A DNA stretch of 64,000 nt, taken from assembly GCF_009707385.1 (NCBI RefSeq), contig NZ_CP046115.1, positions 4,402,001-4,466,000 of the forward strand. The letters are read 5' to 3'. Numbering within the stretch: the stretch's first letter is position 1; each line of letters begins with the position of its first letter. The notes beneath the pieces are model-generated. The model ran no database searches. It saw only the letters and a program-made list of their open reading frames with translations, and was not told the DNA's origin. A program made the translations under genes and the position numbers. Shown here in pieces: positions 1 through 9,444 of the stretch. This DNA is from Klebsiella oxytoca (GTDB taxonomy: Bacteria; Pseudomonadota; Gammaproteobacteria; Enterobacterales; Enterobacteriaceae).

Positions 1-165
1 GGTTGCAGCAGCGATTACGTCATGGCGACCAAAGATGGGCGCATGATTCTGACCGACGGCAAGCCCGCCATAGATGATGATACCGGCCTTATCAGCTACG
101 AAGATCAGCAGGGCAATAAAATGCAGATCAATCGTGACGACGTTTCGCAGATTATTAAACGTTAA
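1..165 (+). CDS. ygdR: YgdR, DUF903 lipoprotein (3' part)
   Basis: The window opens inside this gene; frame 1 gives 54 codons to TAA. The first residues read [16 protein letters not shown], so the window starts at the lipobox glycine just before the cysteine that would be lipidated, and only the signal peptide is missing. The rest ([18 protein letters not shown]) is the YgdI/YgdR family of small outer-membrane lipoproteins, whose function is unknown. In E. coli ygdR also lies directly upstream of tas, which supports the assignment. The following 237 bases to tas hold no gene; a short GC-rich stem followed by T runs at about 284-316 could terminate this gene. Confidence 0.9.
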   Translation, partial: GCSSDYVMATKDGRMILTDGKPAIDDDTGLISYEDQQGNKMQINRDDVSQIIKR

Positions 166-402
166 TATCCGCAGCTAAACGGCGATTTGTCATTTATCGC
201 CCGCTTGAGCAGCTTTTATAATTCTTCCGCTTTGAGAAAAGAGTCGGGAAAAACCTGATCTATCCGTACGGATTAGTCAGGACCAGCTGAGCCAGCCCGG
301 CTTTTTTGATTTTTTTACTTCCCCTTTGTCTCCCCCTCTGCCATTTTTATATTCCTTTGTCGGGGAACGCCTGACCTTGTTGATAAAAAAAGGAAGCCGG
401 CT

Positions 403-1443
403 ATGCAGTATCACCGTATCCCACATAGTTCTCTTGAAATCAGCACGCTGGGGCTGGGCACAATGACGTTTGGTGAGCAGAATAGCGAGGCAGACGCGCA
501 CGAGCAGCTCGATTACGCGGTCAGTCAGGGCATTAACCTGATTGATGTCGCTGAAATGTATCCCGTCCCGCCGCGCCCGGAAACCCAGGGCCTGACGGAA
601 ACCTACGTCGGTAACTGGCTGGCGAAACGCGGTAACCGCGAGAAGCTGGTTATCGCCTCTAAAGTCAGCGGCCCTGCCCGCAATAACGACAGCAGCATTC
701 GTCCTGACCATAAGCTGGATCGTAAAAATATCCGCGAGGCGCTGCACGACAGCCTGAAGCGCCTGCAGACCGATTATCTCGATCTCTATCAGGTACACTG
801 GCCGCAGCGCCCAACCAACTGTTTCGGCAAGCTGGGCTACACCTGGGCCGATTCCGCGCCGGTCGTCACCCTGCTGGATACCCTGGAAGCGCTGGCTGAA
901 TTCCAGCGCGCCGGCAAGATTCGCTATATTGGCGTCTCTAACGAAACCGCGTTTGGCGTCATGCGCTATCTCCATCTGGCGGACAAACACGATCTGCCGC
1001 GCATTGTGACTATCCAGAACCCGTACAGTCTGGTCAACCGCAGCTATGAAGTGGGCCTGGCGGAAGTCAGCCAGTATGAAGGCGTTGAACTGCTGGCCTA
1101 TTCCTGCCTCGCGTTCGGTACGCTGACCGGGAAGTACCTCAATGGCGCAAAACCGGCCGGCGCACGCAATACGCTGTTCAGCCGCTTTACGCGCTATAGC
1201 GGCGAGCAAACGCAGAAAGCAGTGGCGGCCTATGTCGATATCGCGAAGCGGCACAATCTTGATCCAGCGCAGATGGCGCTGGCCTTCGTACGCCGCCAGC
1301 CGTTTGTCGCCAGTACCCTGCTCGGGGCGACGACCATGGAGCAGCTGAAGACCAATGTCGAAAGCCTTCATATGGAGCTGAGCGCAGAGGTATTAGCGGA
1401 GATTGAAGCGGTGCATCAGGTTTATACCTACCCGGCACCGTAA
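403..1443 (+). CDS. tas: Tas, NADP-dependent aldo/keto reductase
   Basis: A 346-residue aldo/keto reductase. The family folds as a (beta/alpha)8 barrel that binds NADPH and reduces aldehydes or ketones in the cytoplasm. Visible family features are the N-terminal TLGLGTMTFGEQ, the catalytic Asp/Tyr region LIDVAEMYPVPP near residues 46-57, the Lys in VIASKV, the His in YQVHWP, and the NADP-binding IGVSNET and STLLGATT segments. Length and position between ygdR and lplT match E. coli Tas, named for suppressing tyrosine auxotrophy; its natural substrate is not established. AAGGAAG lies just upstream of the chosen ATG. It appears to be a single-gene unit, followed by a block of REP palindromes. 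Confidence 0.93.
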   Translation: MQYHRIPHSSLEISTLGLGTMTFGEQNSEADAHEQLDYAVSQGINLIDVAEMYPVPPRPETQGLTETYVGNWLAKRGNREKLVIASKVSGPARNNDSSIRPDHKLDRKNIREALHDSLKRLQTDYLDLYQVHWPQRPTNCFGKLGYTWADSAPVVTLLDTLEALAEFQRAGKIRYIGVSNETAFGVMRYLHLADKHDLPRIVTIQNPYSLVNRSYEVGLAEVSQYEGVELLAYSCLAFGTLTGKYLNGAKPAGARNTLFSRFTRYSGEQTQKAVAAYVDIAKRHNLDPAQMALAFVRRQPFVASTLLGATTMEQLKTNVESLHMELSAEVLAEIEAVHQVYTYPAP

Positions 1444-1452
1444 GAGCGTAAA

Positions 1453-1743
1453 GTCCCGGCCGTGGCGTGAACGCCGCGACCGGGCTACAAAATGGCGCAA
1501 CCGCGCAGGCCGCTTTCCCGGAGGCGATGCTACGCATCTGCCCGGGCTACAAGTTCTAAAAGCTCCCGGATTGCGGCTGACGCCTTATCCGGGCTACAAC
1601 ATCGCCGCATGCACGGAACGGCAGCCTGGCTAAGCGCTGCGCATGCGGGGGGATATTCCCGGATTGCGGCTGACGCCTTATCCGGGCTACAGCGTCACCG
1701 CATAGACGGAACGGTAGCCCGGCTAAGCGCAGCGCGAGCCGGG
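1453..1743. repeat. REP/BIME cluster of about six palindromic units
   Basis: The whole tas-lplT gap is made of REP-like palindromes. Units with the core CCCGG...CCGGGCTAC lie near 1453-1488, 1516-1550, 1564-1600 and 1657-1690, with inverted or decayed units near 1621-1652 and 1714-1743. The units at 1564 and 1657 are nearly identical (CGGATTGCGGCTGACGCC inside both). Such elements sit between converging genes and stabilise 3' mRNA ends; tas and lplT do converge here. Open reading frames through this block are artefacts of the repeats. Confidence 0.9.
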
Positions 1744-1747
1744 GATA

Positions 1748-2941
1748 TTATTTGCGCCGTCCCCAGATCCACAGGGCGGTAATTGCCAGCGCGAACACTA
1801 CGCCAAAACCAATCCCCACGCCGACCACCGGAATACCGATGCTCACCGCCAGCGAATAGAGGCCCAGCATCAGCAGCATCGCCACGTTTTCGCCCAGGTT
1901 CTGCACCGCAATCGCGTTGCCCGCGCCAACCGTATGTTTCCCGCGCTCCTGTAGCAGCGCATTCAGCGGCACGATAAAGAATCCGCCGAACGCCCCGAGC
2001 AGCAGCAGCAGAGCAAACGCCGGCAGCAGCGCCTGCTGAACGGCAAAAAAGATAACCGCCACGCCAATCAAAATTCCGGCGGGCATACAGCGCGACACCG
2101 TTTCCAGCGTCACCAGCTTCGCCGCCGCGCCGGCTCCCAGCACAATCCCCACCGCCACCATCGCGTTAAGGTAGGTCGGCATCGCGTTGCTGGTAATCCC
2201 AAGCGCCACCGGTACCCACAGCACCAGCAGGAAGCGTAGCGTCACGCCCGCCCCCCAGAACAGGCTGGTGCCGACTAACGAGAAGCGGGTCTCACCGTTG
2301 CGCCATAGCGTCTTACAGGCGCTAAAGAAGCGGTGGGTCATCGGCCTGAAGCGCCATGACTGTCCAGGACGCGCCGCGGGCAGCTTCGGGATCCACAGGT
2401 TGGCGACCACCGCTCCGGCGTAGACCACCGCGCAGACGCCGAGCGCCGCCACAACGTGCCAGTCGGCGAGGATACCGCCAGCCATCGAGCCAAGCAGGAT
2501 CGCCGCAATGGTAGACGACTCCATCAGACCGTTAGCTTTCACTAACTTATCGCCGGTAGTCAGCTCGCCGAGGATACCGTATTTAGCCGGTGAATAAGCG
2601 GCTGCGCCGATGCCCACCAGCGTATAGCCAATAAACGGATTCACGCCGAAGCAGATACAGCCCGCACCAATAAGCTTCAGGCCGTTAGCCACCATCATCA
2701 CCCGCCCCTTGGCGAAGCTATCGGCAAACTGTCCCACAAACGGCGCGAAGAGAATGTAAGCGCCCACAAACAACATTTGTAATATCGGCTGGCTCCACTC
2801 CGGGTAGAACAGCTGCTTCATCAGCGCCAGAGTGGCGAACAGCAGCGCGTTATCACCGAATGCCGAGAGAAACTGAGCGCAGATAACCGCCATCATTCCT
2901 TTTGAATACAGCGAATTGTTAGTGTGTGCTGACTCACTCAT
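1748..2941 (-). CDS. lplT: LplT, lysophospholipid transporter
   Basis: A 397-residue inner-membrane protein of the major facilitator superfamily. LplT flips lysophosphatidylethanolamine and related lysophospholipids to the inner leaflet, where Aas re-acylates them. The hydrophobic helices and the segments [24 protein letters not shown] and [11 protein letters not shown] match the E. coli protein closely. I chose the MSES start at 2941 rather than an ATG 14 codons upstream because it gives the family length and because its ATG overlaps the 3' end of aas (stop at 2934-2936), typical of translational coupling. It forms an operon with aas. Confidence 0.95.
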   Translation of the reverse strand: MSESAHTNNSLYSKGMMAVICAQFLSAFGDNALLFATLALMKQLFYPEWSQPILQMLFVGAYILFAPFVGQFADSFAKGRVMMVANGLKLIGAGCICFGVNPFIGYTLVGIGAAAYSPAKYGILGELTTGDKLVKANGLMESSTIAAILLGSMAGGILADWHVVAALGVCAVVYAGAVVANLWIPKLPAARPGQSWRFRPMTHRFFSACKTLWRNGETRFSLVGTSLFWGAGVTLRFLLVLWVPVALGITSNAMPTYLNAMVAVGIVLGAGAAAKLVTLETVSRCMPAGILIGVAVIFFAVQQALLPAFALLLLLGAFGGFFIVPLNALLQERGKHTVGAGNAIAVQNLGENVAMLLMLGLYSLAVSIGIPVVGVGIGFGVVFALAITALWIWGRRK

Positions 2942-5093
2942 CAGAATGTTCCGTCTGTTCAACCATATCTTTAAGGGTGACAAAGTCCGGCTTACCGCTG
3001 CCCAATACTGGGAGCTGCTTCAGCCAGCGAATGTCGCGCGGTACTGCCAGCTCCGGCACGCCGTGTTCACGGGCATAGCGCAGCAGTTTTTCACGATTCA
3101 GTTCATTATCGGTGGTAAACAGCACCAGCGCCTCGCCTTTGCTGGCATCCTGTTTAATCGCCGTGGCGTGCATTTTGTCCGGAGAAACCGCCAGCGCCAC
3201 CTGCTCAACCATCTCCAGCGAAACCATTTCGCCGGCGATTTTGGCAAAGCGTTTAGCACGCCCCTGTATCCGCACGTAGCCCTGCTCATCAAAGCTGACG
3301 ATATCCCCGGTGTCGTACCAGCCGTTTTCCACTTCGCCGTGCTGATTCTCCGCCGCGGGGGCTTCCAGTACGCCCGGGTTTTCCACCCGCAGGTAGCCAT
3401 TCATAATGTTAGGCCCTTTAAGCTGCAAACGGCCTCCCTCTTCAATTCCTGGCATCGCCAGCAGGCGCGCGTCCATTCCTGGCAGAATACGGCCAACGGT
3501 ACCCACTTTCGCCGCCATCGGTACGTTGATCGATACCACCGGCGCGCATTCAGTAACGCCATAGCCTTCCAGAATGCGCAGGCCAAATTTGTCCTGCCAG
3601 ATCTGTTTAGTGCTCTCCTGCAGCTTCTCCGCGCCGGCGACAACGTAACGCAGGCGATAGAAATCATACGGGTTGGCGAAGCGGGCATAGTTGCCAAGGA
3701 AGGTGGAGGTGCCGAACAGCACGGTGCAGTTACGGTCGTACACCAGCTCCGGCACCACGCGGTAGTGAAGCGGGCTGGGATAGAGGAACACTTCCGCGCC
3801 GGTAAACAGCGGTGTCAGCAGGCCAACCGTCAGGCCAAAGGAGTGGAACAGCGGCAGCGCCGACATAAAGCGGTCATTAGCGGTAAAGTCGGCAATGGTT
3901 TTAATCTGCTCGACGTTGGCCAGCAGACTTTTGTGGCTATGCACCACGCCTTTCGGATTGCCTTCCGAGCCGGAGGTAAACAGGATCATCGCCGCGTCTT
4001 CCGGCTGCTGCTTAACCTGCGCCAGCTTCGGCATCAGCAGATGTGCAAAAATCCACAGCTTATCGGCCGCGGTGACATCGCCTTTTAAATCTTCGAGGAA
4101 CACCCAGCGCACCTGGGTCAGCTGCTCCGGCAGGTGCCAGAGCTTGCCTTTATCGAGAAAGGTGCGTGAGGTAAAGATGGTTTTGATTTCTGCGGCGGTA
4201 ATGGCGCTGCTCAGGCCTTTTACCCCGGCGGTATAGTTCATCATCGCCGGGATCCGCCCGCGGGCGATAGCGCCGAAAATCACCGCCGCGCTGATGCCGG
4301 CATTCGGCAACATCAGGCCGATTTTTTCGCCCTGGACGCTATATTTTTCCAGAATACGCGCCACAAACAGGGTTTTGGTCAGCAGCTTACGATAGGTATC
4401 CGGCTGAAAGTTGATATCTTCCACGCAGTTTTTGCGCGCGCCAAAGCGGTCCTGCGCCGCCAGCAGCGACTCATACAGCGTTTCGCGGGGGCGCACCGCC
4501 ATCCGGGCTTCCATCATGATTTGATGCAGCATTTCACCAGCAAGTTTACGCCGGTCGCGGGCGCGCGGCGCATCGGGCATCGGCAGATGCGTCGGCGGCA
4601 GCAGGTGCAGCTGAATGCGCGGAAACAAGCGGCGCTTAACCAGCCCCTTCAGGCGGCTAAAGGGGGTCAATTCAGCGCCTTCGATTCGCATTGGTACAAT
4701 GGTCGCCTGCGACTTCGCCGCCACAAAAGCAGCACCATCATAAATTTTCATCAGCGAACCGGACACCGAGATTCGCCCTTCCGGGAAAATCACCACCGGG
4801 CGCCCCTGCTCGATGAGACGCACCAGCTGCTTAATCGACATCGGTTTAGTCGGGTCCAGCGGCACAAAATCAATAATTGGCTTTAGCGCACGCATAAACC
4901 AGCGCTCGCTGATTGAGGAATAGACAGCAAAGACCGGGCGCACCGGCAGGAAAAGCGCCAGCAGAATGCCGTCAAGAAATGAGACATGGTTTGGCGTAAT
5001 CAGCACCTTTTGCTGGTACAGCGCCTGCGTGTCACCGGTTAACTTGACCCGGTACAATCCTTTGAAAAGCAGTCTAAAAAATCCCAAAAGCAT
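2934..5093 (-). CDS. aas: Aas, bifunctional lysophospholipid acyltransferase / acyl-ACP synthetase
   Basis: A 719-residue two-domain membrane enzyme that remakes phosphatidylethanolamine from its lyso form. The N-terminal acyltransferase (PlsC-type) carries the HX4D motif as NHVSFLD near residue 36 and the substrate motif FPEGRIS near 103. The C-terminal half is an ANL-family adenylating domain with the P-loop [11 protein letters not shown] near residue 373, GYGVTECAP near 505 and YDTGDIV, which loads fatty acid onto acyl carrier protein. Length equals that of E. coli Aas. It is the first gene of aas-lplT; upstream are the divergent-side sRNA genes omrA and omrB, also on the minus strand. Confidence 0.97.
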   Translation of the reverse strand: MLLGFFRLLFKGLYRVKLTGDTQALYQQKVLITPNHVSFLDGILLALFLPVRPVFAVYSSISERWFMRALKPIIDFVPLDPTKPMSIKQLVRLIEQGRPVVIFPEGRISVSGSLMKIYDGAAFVAAKSQATIVPMRIEGAELTPFSRLKGLVKRRLFPRIQLHLLPPTHLPMPDAPRARDRRKLAGEMLHQIMMEARMAVRPRETLYESLLAAQDRFGARKNCVEDINFQPDTYRKLLTKTLFVARILEKYSVQGEKIGLMLPNAGISAAVIFGAIARGRIPAMMNYTAGVKGLSSAITAAEIKTIFTSRTFLDKGKLWHLPEQLTQVRWVFLEDLKGDVTAADKLWIFAHLLMPKLAQVKQQPEDAAMILFTSGSEGNPKGVVHSHKSLLANVEQIKTIADFTANDRFMSALPLFHSFGLTVGLLTPLFTGAEVFLYPSPLHYRVVPELVYDRNCTVLFGTSTFLGNYARFANPYDFYRLRYVVAGAEKLQESTKQIWQDKFGLRILEGYGVTECAPVVSINVPMAAKVGTVGRILPGMDARLLAMPGIEEGGRLQLKGPNIMNGYLRVENPGVLEAPAAENQHGEVENGWYDTGDIVSFDEQGYVRIQGRAKRFAKIAGEMVSLEMVEQVALAVSPDKMHATAIKQDASKGEALVLFTTDNELNREKLLRYAREHGVPELAVPRDIRWLKQLPVLGSGKPDFVTLKDMVEQTEHSDE

Positions 5094-5179
5094 AACAACT
5101 CCGTTTGACCGGTTAATTAATCAAAGCAGGTTACACGAGAAATCACGGGAAATGCAGTATGGGGAGCGGAATTCAGGAC

Positions 5180-5267
5180 AAAAAAAACCTGCGCATCCGC
5201 GCAGGTCGGTGCAAGATAATCAGTTCGAATAGCGTACGTAAGAAACTCACCAATCAATACCTCTGGG
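5180..5267 (-). ncRNA. omrA: OmrA small regulatory RNA
   Basis: Read on the minus strand, an RNA of about 88 nt begins CCCAGAGGTATTGATTGGTG, the conserved 5' seed of OmrA/OmrB. It ends in the hairpin ACCTGCGC-GGAT-GCGCAGGT followed by a run of T, a Rho-independent terminator. Position between aas and galR is the same as in E. coli. OmrA is Hfq-dependent, made under OmpR control, and represses outer-membrane protein and curli-regulator mRNAs through its 5' end. The middle differs from OmrB, as expected for this pair. Confidence 0.93.
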
Positions 5268-5384
5268 ATACTGATTGTCTCGTTTTTCCGCCGGCCACCG
5301 CCAGGCATAAAACGCAAGGGAATGAGCCGAAGTGCAACCAGTTATTGCTATTTTCGCTAACTGTAACAAAGACTAAGCGCGGGC

Positions 5385-5466
5385 AAAAAAAAACCTGCGC
5401 ATCTGCGCAGGCTGGTGTAATTAAGTGGTCAACCTGAAGTCGACTCCACCTATCAATACCTCTGGG
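5385..5466 (-). ncRNA. omrB: OmrB small regulatory RNA
   Basis: A second minus-strand RNA of about 82 nt, 117 bases from OmrA, begins CCCAGAGGTATTGATAGGTG and ends with AGCCTGCGCAGATGCGCAGG plus T run. Its first 15 bases are identical to OmrA and its terminator is nearly so, while the centre is unrelated. That is the pattern of the tandem duplicate pair omrA-omrB in E. coli, where the shared 5' end gives common targets. Confidence 0.92.
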
Positions 5467-5683
5467 ACAGTCAGAATATCAATGCAGTGAATGAATAAAC
5501 CAGCGAACATTCGCAACAGCCAATCGCAAAGTGTAAGCAAAGGTGTGAATTATCCTTTCCCATTATCATTCTCAGTCCACCTGTGGGTAACTATTTCACC
5601 AGCTACGCTAATCTGCGTCACAATTGCAATAATCGAAAACCAGCTAACCTTGAATCTGCCGCACTTTCCCGTAACATAAATGA

Positions 5684-5699
5684 TATGTAAACGCTTACC
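5684..5699. promoter_or_regulatory. GalR-type operator upstream of galR
   Basis: The sequence TATGTAAACGCTTACC, 17 bases before the galR ATG, is an imperfect palindrome centred on CG with TGTAAACG/CTTAC arms. It fits the GalR/GalS operator pattern and suggests autoregulation. Basis: motif seen; binding inferred from family. Confidence 0.6.
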
Positions 5700-5715
5700 C
5701 TAAAAAAGGCCTGGT

Positions 5716-6732
5716 ATGGCGACCATTAAGGATGTAGCTCGACTCGCAGGAGTTTCTGTCGCTACCGTCTCCCGCGTGATTAATAATTCCCCCAAAGCCA
5801 GCGAAGCTTCACGCCAGTCGGTAGGCGCGGCGATGGAAACGCTGAATTATCACCCTAACGCCAACGCCCGGGCGCTGGCGCAGCAGTCCACGGAAACCGT
5901 CGGTCTGGTGGTGGGCGACGTTTCCGACCCCTTCTTCGGCGCGATGGTCAAAGCCGTCGAGCAGGTTGCCTACAATACCGGTAATTTTTTACTCATCGGT
6001 AACGGCTATCACAGCCTGCATAAAGAGCGTCAGGCGATTGAACAGCTGATTCGTCACCGCTGCGCCGCCCTGGTGGTGCACGCCAAAATCATTCCCGATG
6101 ATGAGCTGGCCGCGCTGATGAAACAGATCCCCGGCATGGTGCTGATTAACCGTATCCTTCCCGGCTTCGAGCAGCGCTGCGTCGCGTTGGATGACCGCTA
6201 TGGCGCATGGCTGGCGACCCGGCACCTGATTCAGCAGGGGCACACCCGCATCGGCTATCTCTGCTCAAACCACGCTATTTCCGATGCCGAAGATCGTCTG
6301 CAAGGGTACTACGCGGCGTTAAAAGAGAGCGATCTGCCATGCAACGATCGTTTAGTGACCTTTGCCGAGCCTGATGAAAGCGGCGGCGAGCAGGCAATGA
6401 CCGAGCTGTTAGGTCGCGGCAGAAACTTTACCGCCGTCGCCTGCTATAACGACTCAATGGCCGCCGGCGCGATGGGCGTATTAAACGATAACGGAATTGA
6501 TGTGCCGCGCGAGATTTCGCTGATTGGCTTTGATGATGTGCTGATTTCGCGCTACGTCCGCCCGCGCCTGACGACCGTGCGTTATCCGATTATCACCATG
6601 GCGACGCAGGCCGCCGAACTGGCGTTAGCGCTGGCGGAACATCGCCCGCTGCCGGAGATCACTCACCTTTTCAGCCCCACTCTGGTCCGCCGTCATTCGG
6701 TGGTCTCGCCTCTCGATAACGACAAATCGTAG
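5716..6732 (+). CDS. galR: GalR, galactose operon repressor
   Basis: A 338-residue LacI-family repressor. Residues 1-45 hold the helix-turn-helix (MATIKDVARLAGVSVATVSRVINN) and the hinge helix follows. The rest is a periplasmic-binding-protein-like ligand domain with VGLVVGDVSDPFFGAMV and IGFDDVLISRYVRPRLTTV. The sequence follows E. coli GalR, which binds D-galactose and represses gal genes, though it ends a few residues earlier. The operator just upstream suggests autorepression. Its 3' end overlaps the convergent acetyltransferase gene by 40 bases. In E. coli the next gene is lysA; here about 5.4 kb of accessory genes intervene. Confidence 0.96.
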   Translation: MATIKDVARLAGVSVATVSRVINNSPKASEASRQSVGAAMETLNYHPNANARALAQQSTETVGLVVGDVSDPFFGAMVKAVEQVAYNTGNFLLIGNGYHSLHKERQAIEQLIRHRCAALVVHAKIIPDDELAALMKQIPGMVLINRILPGFEQRCVALDDRYGAWLATRHLIQQGHTRIGYLCSNHAISDAEDRLQGYYAALKESDLPCNDRLVTFAEPDESGGEQAMTELLGRGRNFTAVACYNDSMAAGAMGVLNDNGIDVPREISLIGFDDVLISRYVRPRLTTVRYPIITMATQAAELALALAEHRPLPEITHLFSPTLVRRHSVVSPLDNDKS

Positions 6733-7172
6733 CGGTATAAACTGACGGCGGTGGCCGGGTAATCCAGGCCTTCGCCGATGTACTGCCAGCCAAAACGTTC
6801 ATAAAAATCGCGGCAGGCGGAGTAGAGAAACAGCTCTGAATAACCCTGCGTCCGGGCATAGCCGATAACGTGCTGCTGTAGTTTCCCCGCCAGCCCGCGC
6901 CCGCGCGCTTCAGGGGCAACATAGAGCGCCGCCAGCCACGGATAAAGATCCTGACGGCTGATTAAATCGCAGCGCCACAGGCCGACGGTGCCCAGCAGCC
7001 TTTCTCCCTCTACGGCGATAAACGTTATCGGCAAAGCTTCCGGCGTCTGACTATGTTCAACAATGCTGGCAAAAAACGCCTGCGGCAGCGTTTCGCCGCC
7101 GAAAGCCTGCCATAGCCACTCAGCCACGCGTGTAGCATGCCGCGGTTCGGCGTAGAGCGGCTGAATAATCAC
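6693..7172 (-). CDS. GNAT-family N-acetyltransferase
   Basis: A 159-residue protein with the GNAT fold. The core motif A, which grips the acetyl-CoA pyrophosphate, is visible as LYVAPEARGRGLAGKLQQH (residues about 86-104), preceded by the strand motif FIAVEGERLLGTVGLW and followed by FLYSACRDFYERFGWQ. Its substrate is not evident. Its ATG overlaps the stop codon of the GntR regulator gene (ATGA-type overlap, 7169-7172), so the two are likely cotranslated. Its 3' end runs 40 bases into galR on the other strand. Confidence 0.8.
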   Translation of the reverse strand: MIIQPLYAEPRHATRVAEWLWQAFGGETLPQAFFASIVEHSQTPEALPITFIAVEGERLLGTVGLWRCDLISRQDLYPWLAALYVAPEARGRGLAGKLQQHVIGYARTQGYSELFLYSACRDFYERFGWQYIGEGLDYPATAVSLYRYDLSLSRGETTE

Positions 7173-7942
7173 ACCAGCTTTCCCTGAAAAATAGGCACGG
7201 ACTCAAACAGATAGCCGTCAAAGTCCGGCGCGTCTTCATCGGACAGCTCCAGCAGGCTGTTTTTGACGTTTTCGAGATGTTGCCACATGGCCTGCCAGGC
7301 TCCCATCACATCGCGGCGGCGCAGGGCGGCGAGAAGCGTTTGCCGGTCGCCGAGCCACTTCAGCCGATACGCCCGGCTGGCGATATGTACGTTGAACTGC
7401 TGCCACAGCGGGCTGCTGTCCATCTGCAGCCAGATGCGTTCAACCGTGGCCAGCAGCATCTGATTTTGCGTTGCCCCGGCCAGCACCAGGTGAAACAGCC
7501 GGGCGTTATCCTGGCTGGTATCGTTAGCGGCGATAGCCCGCTGCTCCTGCTCAATAATGCGCTTTAGATTGTCGATATCGGCGCGGGTCGCCATTTTGGC
7601 GGCAAAGGCGGCGATATTGCTCTCCAGCAGCTGGCGGGCCTGCAGGATTTCGAACGGCCCGACGTCGCTGCTCAGCATCTGTTCTTCCTCGCTATCGTCC
7701 TCGTGCGGGATGCGCATGACGTACACCCCGGAGCCCTGACGAATATCGACCGTCCCCTGCAGCTCCAGCATCAGCAGAGCTTCACGGACGATGGTGCGGC
7801 TCACGCCGTAGGTCTCGGCGATATGGCGTTCCGGCGGCAGGCGCGACCCGACGGGATAGTGCCCCTGCGCAATCTGTGCGCGTAAATCATCACCAATTTC
7901 CTGGTAGGGTTTCTTTTCCGGCGGAATGATAGCTTTCTCCAC
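7169..7942 (-). CDS. GntR/FadR-family regulator, UxuR/ExuR-like
   Basis: A 257-residue regulator with an N-terminal winged helix (YQEIGDDLRAQIAQGHYPVGSRLPPER, VSRTIVREALLMLELQG, GSGVYV; residues 12-80) and an all-helical FCD-type effector domain. The segments GPFEILQARQLLESNIAAFAA, WLGDRQTLLAALRRRD, MWQHLENVK and FDGYLFES resemble UxuR and ExuR, the hexuronate-responsive repressors. UxuR itself lies elsewhere in enterobacteria, so this is read as a paralogue. It lies 67 bases downstream of the GH1 gene on the same strand, so it may be the third gene of that unit or have its own promoter. Its effector is unknown. Confidence 0.78.
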   Translation of the reverse strand: MEKAIIPPEKKPYQEIGDDLRAQIAQGHYPVGSRLPPERHIAETYGVSRTIVREALLMLELQGTVDIRQGSGVYVMRIPHEDDSEEEQMLSSDVGPFEILQARQLLESNIAAFAAKMATRADIDNLKRIIEQEQRAIAANDTSQDNARLFHLVLAGATQNQMLLATVERIWLQMDSSPLWQQFNVHIASRAYRLKWLGDRQTLLAALRRRDVMGAWQAMWQHLENVKNSLLELSDEDAPDFDGYLFESVPIFQGKLV

Positions 7943-8009
7943 AATATCACCTGTGCGTTATGAGCCTGCGAGTCAATATCGGCGCTATCTTAGCAAAATT
8001 TAAGCCCGC

Positions 8010-9437
8010 CTAGCGCCACTCATCATCAATATCCAGCGTTAACTCACGACTCTCCCGCAGCTGACGGAACCAGCTGGCGGAAGCCTTAGGCCGCCGGGCG
8101 CGGTTATTTTGCAGATCGATTTCAATCAGCCCGTAGCGATTTTTGAAAGCGTTCATCGGCGAAACGTTGTCGGTAAACGCCCACAGCATATAGCCGTGGC
8201 AGTTGGCCCCCGCTTCCCGCGCGCGCAGCGTGTGCCACAGGTGCTCGCTGATGAAACGGATCCGATAGTCGTCGACAATCGTCCCTTCACCATTGCGAAA
8301 CTGCCCTTCGTTCTCCACGCCCATACCGCTTTCCGCCACGAACCACGGAATATTGCGATAGTCCCGTTTGATGCGCATCGCCATATCAAAAACGATTTGC
8401 GGATAAATTTCCCAGCCGCGGGAGCTATTCATCCGCCGCCCCGGTAGCTCAAAGGGCTCATAATAGTAAGCGGGATGGAACGGCGTCTGCGGATGCCAGG
8501 CGCGCGATGGCGCTTTAACGCGATGCGGGTAGTAGAGGTTAATCCCCAGCTCATCCACCATGTTTTCGCGGATAATCGTTAACTCTTCGGCGCAATAATC
8601 CCAGGAGACATCGTGCTGCTCGAGCAACGCAACAAGCTCCGGCGGATATGCGCCGTGAACCAGAGGATCGAGGAAAATCCGGTTATAAAACAGATCGTAA
8701 AGCTCTGCGGCGCGCACGTCGTGCGGCGCTTTTGAACGCGGATAGGTGACCTCCGGGTTAAGAATGCAGCCAACCGTACCGCGATAGCCTTGCTCGCGGA
8801 ACAGCTGGACCACTTTTGCCGTCGCCAGCACCTTATGGTGATTCCACTGCATCCAGGTGCCGGTGCTCTGCTCGTAAGGCCAGCGCAGCGCGTCCAGGTA
8901 AACGCGGGTCTGCACGACGATCGGCTCGTTGAAGGTAAACCAGCGCGTGACCTTGTGATGATAACGGGCGAAAACTTTCTCCGCGTACTGCACAAACAGC
9001 TCAACCACCTTTTTAGACGCCCAGCCGCCGTAGTGCTCCAGCAGATAGCCGGGGAGTTCATAGTGCTCGAGGCAGATCATCGGCTCAATACCGTTGGCCA
9101 GCAGCTCATCAAACAGCTGGTCGTAATACGCCGCGTACGCTTCATCGACCGTGACGTTTTCATAATCGGTGAGAAAGCGCGACCAGTTAATCGACGTACG
9201 GTAGTGGGTGAGTCCCGCCAGCTTCATCAACTGCACATCTTCGCGGAAACGGTTGATAAAATCCGTCGCCACCGCCGGACCGTAGCCGTTATGCCAGACG
9301 TGGCGGTCGTTCTTGTACCACAGATCGGGCCAGGAATCCTGCCCCTCTTTTTTACCGCTCCAGCCCTCGGTTTGCCACGCTGAAGCGGCGGCGCCGAGGA
9401 TAAAGTCGTGGGGAATCGTCATCTTTACTGTCGTCAT
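8010..9437 (-). CDS. GH1 glycosidase, probable 6-phospho-beta-glycosidase
   Basis: About 475 residues of the glycoside hydrolase family 1 barrel: FILGAAASAWQTEG at the N terminus, LEHYELPGYL, the acid/base Glu in RWFTFNEPIV, and the nucleophile Glu in FVAESGMGVENEG (AESG where most GH1 enzymes have TENG). Next to a PTS IIC gene it probably hydrolyses a phosphorylated beta-glycoside in the cytoplasm; the exact sugar cannot be read from sequence. The start at 9437 is chosen over an upstream in-frame ATG because GAGGAT lies 5 bases before it and because it follows the PTS stop codon by only seven bases. Confidence 0.85.
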   Translation of the reverse strand: MTTVKMTIPHDFILGAAASAWQTEGWSGKKEGQDSWPDLWYKNDRHVWHNGYGPAVATDFINRFREDVQLMKLAGLTHYRTSINWSRFLTDYENVTVDEAYAAYYDQLFDELLANGIEPMICLEHYELPGYLLEHYGGWASKKVVELFVQYAEKVFARYHHKVTRWFTFNEPIVVQTRVYLDALRWPYEQSTGTWMQWNHHKVLATAKVVQLFREQGYRGTVGCILNPEVTYPRSKAPHDVRAAELYDLFYNRIFLDPLVHGAYPPELVALLEQHDVSWDYCAEELTIIRENMVDELGINLYYPHRVKAPSRAWHPQTPFHPAYYYEPFELPGRRMNSSRGWEIYPQIVFDMAMRIKRDYRNIPWFVAESGMGVENEGQFRNGEGTIVDDYRIRFISEHLWHTLRAREAGANCHGYMLWAFTDNVSPMNAFKNRYGLIEIDLQNNRARRPKASASWFRQLRESRELTLDIDDEWR

Positions 9438-9444
9438 CATATCC

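Noticed and set aside
277..1371. Long minus-strand frame of 364 codons opposite tas
   Set aside because: tas is a clear aldo/keto reductase in the other strand; the antisense frame arises from GC-rich codon bias. The same holds for long antisense frames opposite aas, lysA, togN, fimD and others.
5491..5679. 62-codon frame between omrB and galR
   Set aside because: It has no ribosome site and no recognisable features and runs through the galR promoter region.
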